Source: an uncultured Alphaproteobacteria bacterium
Lineage (GTDB): Bacteria; Pseudomonadota; Alphaproteobacteria; Puniceispirillales; UBA1172
Assembly: GCA_937952245.1 (NCBI GenBank)
Contig: CALFYS010000116.1
Coordinates: forward strand, 29,310 to 93,309
DNA: 64,000 nucleotides
Direction: 5' to 3'
This document shows, one piece after another, positions 60,013 to 64,000 of the stretch (position 1 is the stretch's first letter; each line of letters begins with the position of its first letter). Under the pieces are notes generated by a model. That model ran no database searches. It was not told the origin of the DNA and worked only from the letters and a program-made list of their open reading frames with translations. The translations under genes and the position numbers were made by a program.

Positions 60013-60749
60013 GCTTGCCCCCCATCATTCGGCGCGCGGTTTTGTTTGGCAAGCAGCATTTCCGCGCAATATCCGGCGATCATGCCGATCAGCCCTGCGG
60101 TAATCACCCAAATATTCCACGGCAGGTCTTGCCCCAAAATCGCCACTGTACCCGCCACTAATAACGCCACCAATGGAGGGATAGAGGTGATTTGCGGCAG
60201 GGTGATGGCCATGAAGGTTAAAGGGATGGCAAAGCCCAGATTAAGCGCATCGGGGATCAATTCCCCAAGGCCAATGCCAATGGCGGTAGCGATCTGCCAC
60301 ATGACCCAGAGCAATCCCCCTGTCCCCAGCATATGAAAATGCATATAGGGGGATGGCGGCTTTGTTTGCATCCTGTTGAGGCTGATGAAAAAAGCTTCAT
60401 CGGTCAAAAGATAGGCCAGCACAAACCGCCAGCGCATCGGCAGGCCTTGGATATATTGCGTTAATGTCGCCGAATAAAGCGCGTGCCTTAGGTTGATGAT
60501 GCCAACGGTGCCGGTGATCACCAAGCCGCTGGCGCCCGCGCCCACCATTTGCACAAAAACAACCTGACTCGCGCCGCCAAAAACAATCACCGACATGGCC
60601 ATCACCACCAAGGGTTCAAGCCCCGCTTCCACCCCTAAAACACCAAAGACCATGCCAAAAGGGAAGACCCCTAACATCAAGGGGATTTCATCTCTCACCC
60701 CATCCCAGAATTCTTGTCTGGCGGTTTTGGTAGTGGCAACAGATGACAT
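60009..60749 (-). CDS. azlC: AzlC-type branched-chain amino acid exporter
   Basis: Large subunit of the AzlCD exporter, 246 aa, with about seven or eight helices. GVRDEIPLMLGVFPFGMVFGVLGVEAGL is the family start; FGGASQVVFVQMVGAG, RHALYSATLTQYIQ and LTDEAFFISLNRM follow. It shares one base with the stop of the upstream glycosyltransferase gene and four with azlD, so the three are probably one transcript. Confidence 0.93.
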   Translation of the reverse strand: MSSVATTKTARQEFWDGVRDEIPLMLGVFPFGMVFGVLGVEAGLEPLVVMAMSVIVFGGASQVVFVQMVGAGASGLVITGTVGIINLRHALYSATLTQYIQGLPMRWRFVLAYLLTDEAFFISLNRMQTKPPSPYMHFHMLGTGGLLWVMWQIATAIGIGLGELIPDALNLGFAIPLTFMAITLPQITSIPPLVALLVAGTVAILGQDLPWNIWVITAGLIGMIAGYCAEMLLAKQNRAPNDGGQA

Positions 60750-61579
60750 TATTCCGCCTCTGTGATGCGTCTTAAATCAGGGTATTCAGGGTTAAATGAT
60801 GTTTCCGCGGGGTCAGTGCCGATCAAGCGCATCTTCGCTGTGGCCACCATTGCGGCAAATGACCGTCTTTTGGCCATGGAATCCTTAGCTCGGTTGAAAC
60901 GGCGTTTCAACGTATCAATGGCGGTATCATTTGGCCAAAGCGGTTTGGCTTGGCTGTAACCGATGGTGGATTCGTCACTGTCTTCATGCACCAAAGACGG
61001 CTGTACCACCAATGTCTGCAAGCCATGATCCCACCAACGATTGATCAGCAGATCAACTTCAAAAACCATGGGGAAGGAAACCTCAAGCAAGCGTTTGGCG
61101 GCTTTACGGCTGATGACATAGCTTTCTGTTCCGATGGCGTTATAGCGTGTTGTGGCGAGGCGGTGGCTATCGGAAATCTGGGCAATATCAACCAGCGGTC
61201 TGAGTTTGCGATTATGCAGATTGATCACGTCAAATCGCGATTTCAGCTTTTCCAACCGCGGCAGAACATCAAGAAGATCAGGCGAGATCACCGCGTCATC
61301 TTCCAGCACCAATGCCATATCAACCTTATCATCCTGCATTTTTTGCCAGACCAAACGGTGGCTCATCAAACAGCCCAAAGCCCCATCTGATAAAGGCGAG
61401 CGTAAAAAGCGTTGCCGTTTTGGGCTGCGCAATCTGTTTTTCTCGGCATCGGGCAGGTCTTTGCCCATCACCGCGTCGATGAAATGGAAATCAAGGCCAA
61501 GATGCTGGAGGCGTTCGGTCATTTTTTCCCGCCGCGCTGTGGATTCTTTCAGGGCAATCACATATATAGGCAGCATCAT
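60749..61579 (-). CDS. Glycosyltransferase family 25 (LPS-type)
   Basis: GT25-type sugar transferase of 276 aa, likely cytoplasmic and acting on lipopolysaccharide or another glycan. IYVIALKESTARREKMTERLQHLGLDFHFIDAV is the signature start; GALGCLMSHRLVWQKM and ALVLEDDAVISPDLL (acidic EDD metal motif, about residue 92) follow, then GTESYVISRKAAKRLLE. The first two codons are ATG ATG. It is divergent from pgk and coupled to azlC by a TAATG overlap, an odd functional pairing. Confidence 0.88.
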   Translation of the reverse strand: MMLPIYVIALKESTARREKMTERLQHLGLDFHFIDAVMGKDLPDAEKNRLRSPKRQRFLRSPLSDGALGCLMSHRLVWQKMQDDKVDMALVLEDDAVISPDLLDVLPRLEKLKSRFDVINLHNRKLRPLVDIAQISDSHRLATTRYNAIGTESYVISRKAAKRLLEVSFPMVFEVDLLINRWWDHGLQTLVVQPSLVHEDSDESTIGYSQAKPLWPNDTAIDTLKRRFNRAKDSMAKRRSFAAMVATAKMRLIGTDPAETSFNPEYPDLRRITEAE

Positions 61580-61705
61580 TCAACCGATTCGTTTTTTAAT
61601 CCTGAAGTGGCATTCACCACCATGGCCGTGGTTGTTTCCCGCGTCTTGCCATGGTATGCGAATAACAGAATATTCGAATACCATTTTCTGAAAGTGAGTG
61701 CCAGC

Positions 61706-62932
61706 ATGACCTTATCCTCTCTGAACGATTTATCCAGTCTTGCCATTGAAAATGCTGATGTGAAGGGCAAGGTCATTTTCTTCAGAACAGATTTAAATGT
61801 GCCGATGGCGGATGGCCAGATTACCGACACCACACGCATTGATCGCACCGCCGCGGGTATTGCTGACCTTGCCCGTAAAGGCGCTAAACTGGTGGTGGCG
61901 GCGCATTATGGCCGCCCGAAAGGGGAGCGAGTGGCGGAAATGTCTTTACGGCCGATTGCCCCTGCTTTGGCGGATGCCGTGGGGCGTGATGTAGCCTTTG
62001 TTGAAGATTGCATTGGCACGGCGGCGGAGAATGCCATCGCCGACATGGCCGAAGGTGATGTGATCTTGCTGGAAAACCTGCGCTTTTATGCTGGTGAAGA
62101 AAAAGGCGATGCAGATTTCGCCAAGGCTTTGGCCAAGGGCATTGATCTTTATGTTAATGATGCGTTTTCGGCCAGTCACCGCGCCCATGCTTCTATTTCC
62201 GTTATTGCAGGCTTGGTGCCGGCCTATGCCGGGCCCTTGATGACCGCTGAATTATCGGCGCTTGCCGCGGCGTTGGAAATCCCGAAAAAGCCTGTTGCCG
62301 CGGTTGTTGGCGGGGCGAAAGTCTCAACCAAACTGGCGGTGCTGAACCATTTGGTGGCTAAGGTTGATGTGCTGATTATCGGCGGCGGGATGGCCAATAC
62401 GTTCCTTTATGCCAATGGCGTGGATATTGGCGCGTCCTTGGCCGAAACCGATATGGCGGATCAAGCCCGCGCCATCATGGCCAATGCCCATAAAGAAGGA
62501 TGCCGGATTATCCTGCCAGTTGATGTTGTGGTGGCGAAAGAATTTAAGGAAGGCGCGGCCTCCCGCCGTCTCACCATTGGTGAAGATAATCTTGATGCCG
62601 ATGATATGATCTTGGATGCGGGGCCTGAAACCGTCGCGCTGGCGGTTGATGCCATTAACGGGGCGAAAACATTGGTTTGGAACGGTCCAATGGGCGCGTT
62701 TGAAATCAAACCTTTTGATGGGGCGACGGTTGATCTGGCGCGGCAAGCGGCGATCCTGACACGGATGAGCGGTCTTATCTCTGTTGCTGGCGGCGGTGAT
62801 ACCGTGGCGGCATTGGCGGCGGCTGGTGTGGGGAATAAGTTCTATTATGTCTCAACCGCGGGCGGGGCGTTTCTGGAATGGATGGAAGGCAAAACATTGC
62901 CGGGTGTTGCCGCGCTTTTTGGGCAGAATTAA
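61706..62932 (+). CDS. pgk: Phosphoglycerate kinase
   Basis: Transfers phosphate between 1,3-bisphosphoglycerate and ADP; 408 aa. The N-terminal substrate motif FFRTDLNVPMADGQITDTTRI, the AHYGRPKG loop, LLENLRFYAGEEK, the hinge VVGGAKVSTKLAVL and the nucleotide end VWNGPMGAFEIKPF ... VAGGGDTVAAL are all present. The ATG 61706 start matches the family; upstream in-frame codons do not. The stop overlaps the gph start (TAATG). Confidence 0.96.
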   Translation: MTLSSLNDLSSLAIENADVKGKVIFFRTDLNVPMADGQITDTTRIDRTAAGIADLARKGAKLVVAAHYGRPKGERVAEMSLRPIAPALADAVGRDVAFVEDCIGTAAENAIADMAEGDVILLENLRFYAGEEKGDADFAKALAKGIDLYVNDAFSASHRAHASISVIAGLVPAYAGPLMTAELSALAAALEIPKKPVAAVVGGAKVSTKLAVLNHLVAKVDVLIIGGGMANTFLYANGVDIGASLAETDMADQARAIMANAHKEGCRIILPVDVVVAKEFKEGAASRRLTIGEDNLDADDMILDAGPETVALAVDAINGAKTLVWNGPMGAFEIKPFDGATVDLARQAAILTRMSGLISVAGGGDTVAALAAAGVGNKFYYVSTAGGAFLEWMEGKTLPGVAALFGQN

Positions 62933-63633
62933 TGACTGGTTCTGTTGCGCCTCAATTTGACCTTGGAAAGATTGCCGCTGTTGTTTTTGATCTCGATGGC
63001 ACGTTAACCCATTCGTCGCCTGATATTGCTTTTCATTTGAACGCTGCTTTTGCCTCTTGCCTTAAAATTGATGGGCCTTTTTCCAATGAAACCGTCGAAC
63101 AGATGATCGGTGGCGGGCTGAAAGATATTATTGCCAATGGTTTTCAGGAATTATCATTAACACCGGATGAAGCCTTGTTTGATGAAGTCTTACAGCAATA
63201 TCGGCAAAACTATCTGAGCAGGCCAGTTGTCAATACCGTGCTTTATGATGGGGTTGAAAACAGTCTCCAGCAATTGCAAGAACGCGGCTTTAAGATTGGG
63301 CTTTGCACCAATAAAACCGAAGCCGCCGCCCGCCTTGTGCTGGAACATTTTAACCTGATGCCGTTTTTTGATGTGGTGATTGGCGGTGACACCACCGCAA
63401 CCCGCAAGCCTGAACCGGAATCGCTCAATGCCGTGATGGCGGCGTTGGGAACAGAAGCCAGCCAATCCTTGATGGTGGGGGATAGCAAGGCTGATTTTGG
63501 CGCTGCCCGCAACGCCGGATGCCCCATCATGTTGGTGGATTGGGGCTATTCCGCGGTTGATGTCCATGGGCTTGGGGCTGATGTTTACATTTCATCCTAT
63601 CGCGATTTTGATAAAGCCTTGGGGTTTGCCTAA
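62932..63633 (+). CDS. gph: Phosphoglycolate phosphatase (HAD family)
   Basis: HAD hydrolase of 233 aa. Motif I is VVFDLDGTLTHSSPDI with nucleophile Asp near residue 19; GLCTNKTEAAARLVLEHF is motif II; the TRKPEPESLNAVM lysine is motif III; MVGDSKADFGAARNAG is motif IV. These match Gph, which removes phosphate from 2-phosphoglycolate formed in DNA repair or by side reactions, giving glycolate for the oxidase/aminotransferase route. Coupled to pgk by 1 nt overlap. Other small phosphate esters are possible substrates. Confidence 0.9.
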   Translation: MTGSVAPQFDLGKIAAVVFDLDGTLTHSSPDIAFHLNAAFASCLKIDGPFSNETVEQMIGGGLKDIIANGFQELSLTPDEALFDEVLQQYRQNYLSRPVVNTVLYDGVENSLQQLQERGFKIGLCTNKTEAAARLVLEHFNLMPFFDVVIGGDTTATRKPEPESLNAVMAALGTEASQSLMVGDSKADFGAARNAGCPIMLVDWGYSAVDVHGLGADVYISSYRDFDKALGFA

Positions 63634-63719
63634 GGGCGCATCAGGGTCGTGACCTTGTTTTGGCCATTTTTATTCCCTATCTTTTAATTAATCAGACCGA
63701 TGAGACAGAGGAAAAACAG

Positions 63720-64000
63720 ATGTTTTCGATGTTCACCAAAAAACTTGAAATGCCTGCCCCTGAAAACGCGTTGCCCGGGCGGGATGCGCCTATTTTGAAC
63801 CCGCAACCCCATGCCGTGACGGGCAATCCTATTGTCCCGCCATTTCCTGAAGGGATGCAGCGGATTTTGCTGGGGATGGGCTGTTTTTGGGGGGCGGAAC
63901 GGCTGTTCTGGCAGACCAAAGGCGTTTGGACGACCTCTGTTGGTTACGCGGGCGGTTATACAAAAAACGCCAGTTACCGTGAAGTTTGTTCAGGCGAAAC
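63720..64000 (+). CDS. msrA: Peptide methionine sulfoxide reductase MsrA, 5' part
   Basis: Repairs the S form of methionine sulfoxide in proteins. Only the first 93 residues are in the window. The active-site motif GMGCFWGAERLFW puts the nucleophile at C55, followed by TTSVGYAGGYTKNASYREVCSG, both diagnostic. An N-terminal extension of about 45 residues (TKKLEMPAPENALPGRDAP) matches the longer MsrA form. An AGAGGA site lies about 8 nt upstream of the ATG at 63720. The C-terminal recycling cysteines are outside the window. Confidence 0.93.
   Translation, partial: MFSMFTKKLEMPAPENALPGRDAPILNPQPHAVTGNPIVPPFPEGMQRILLGMGCFWGAERLFWQTKGVWTTSVGYAGGYTKNASYREVCSGE

Noticed and set aside
61412..61705. 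N-terminal extension of pgk
   Set aside because: The pgk frame is open far upstream, but the extra 98 codons lie antisense to the glycosyltransferase start and do not resemble any pgk; ATG 61706 gives the normal N-terminus.
1..64000. CRISPR arrays, tRNA/rRNA genes, insertion sequences, prophage or integrase genes
   Set aside because: No regularly spaced identical repeats, cloverleaf-like intergenic sequences, transposase motifs or phage gene runs were seen; intergenic gaps are all short.

Overview
The window looks like a piece of chromosome from a marine alphaproteobacterium of about 50% GC. Gene content (sulfoacetaldehyde acetyltransferase, BMP-type nucleoside importer, photolyase with a fatty-acid-modifying module, many LysE-type exporters) fits the SAR116 / Candidatus Puniceispirillum group. 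This is an inference from gene content, not a placement. It is densely coding on both strands, with many 1-4 nt start/stop overlaps. I see no tRNA, rRNA, CRISPR array, insertion sequence, prophage or gene-free stretch above 300 bases. The first gene (FAD-linked oxidase, minus strand) and the last (msrA, plus strand) run off the ends.

Layout. 0-4.7 kb: oxidase N-terminus, serine-glyoxylate aminotransferase, TauE-type exporter, a lone DUF1989 protein and a quinone-reductase-like enzyme. 4.8-14.4 kb: a nucleoside uptake and salvage locus with an enolase-superfamily enzyme, ribokinase-like kinase, nucleoside hydrolase, a 2-oxoglutarate/Fe(II) oxygenase, a complete BMP-family ABC importer, cytidine deaminase and convergent upp. 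14.5-22.7 kb: mixed metabolic and hydrolytic genes, including a dual-specificity phosphatase-like protein, PHP hydrolase, HI0933-type flavoprotein, aldo/keto reductase, acyl-CoA synthetase, FAA hydrolase and SDR. 22.7-30.9 kb: the four-gene 'ligase-associated' DNA repair set (exonuclease + ATP-dependent ligase on minus; Lhr-like helicase + PdeM-like phosphoesterase on plus) followed by a CPD photolyase. 30.9-35.5 kb: flavin amine oxidase-like protein, DUF1365 and CFA-synthase-like methyltransferase, then an NTF2-like protein and an SDR, resembling light/singlet-oxygen lipid modules.

35.5-39.7 kb: xsc with a candidate TauR-type direct-repeat operator and a strong intrinsic terminator, then pyrC, pyrE and a glutaredoxin. 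39.8-49.5 kb: a region rich in polyamine/guanidino enzymes (two deacetylase-fold amidohydrolases, two ureohydrolases, an aldehyde dehydrogenase, an ArgO-like exporter) with two very small membrane-protein genes. 49.5-58.4 kb: central carbon and phospholipid genes (pckA, fbp, tkt, gap, rpe, psd, pssA) plus an HD-domain protein whose ligand pattern matches PhnZ-type diiron oxygenases. 58.4-64 kb: RhtB-like exporter, DM13 protein, azlCD, glycosyltransferase 25, pgk-gph and msrA.

The best leads for undescribed biology are the 2OG oxygenase inside the nucleoside operon, the PhnZ-like oxygenase, the ureohydrolase with a substituted metal ligand (GGDDS), the candidate TauR site in front of an isolated xsc, and several short tandem duplications, including an exact 11-bp-period array at 21910-21964. 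Functions are assigned by reading motifs only; no database search was possible.
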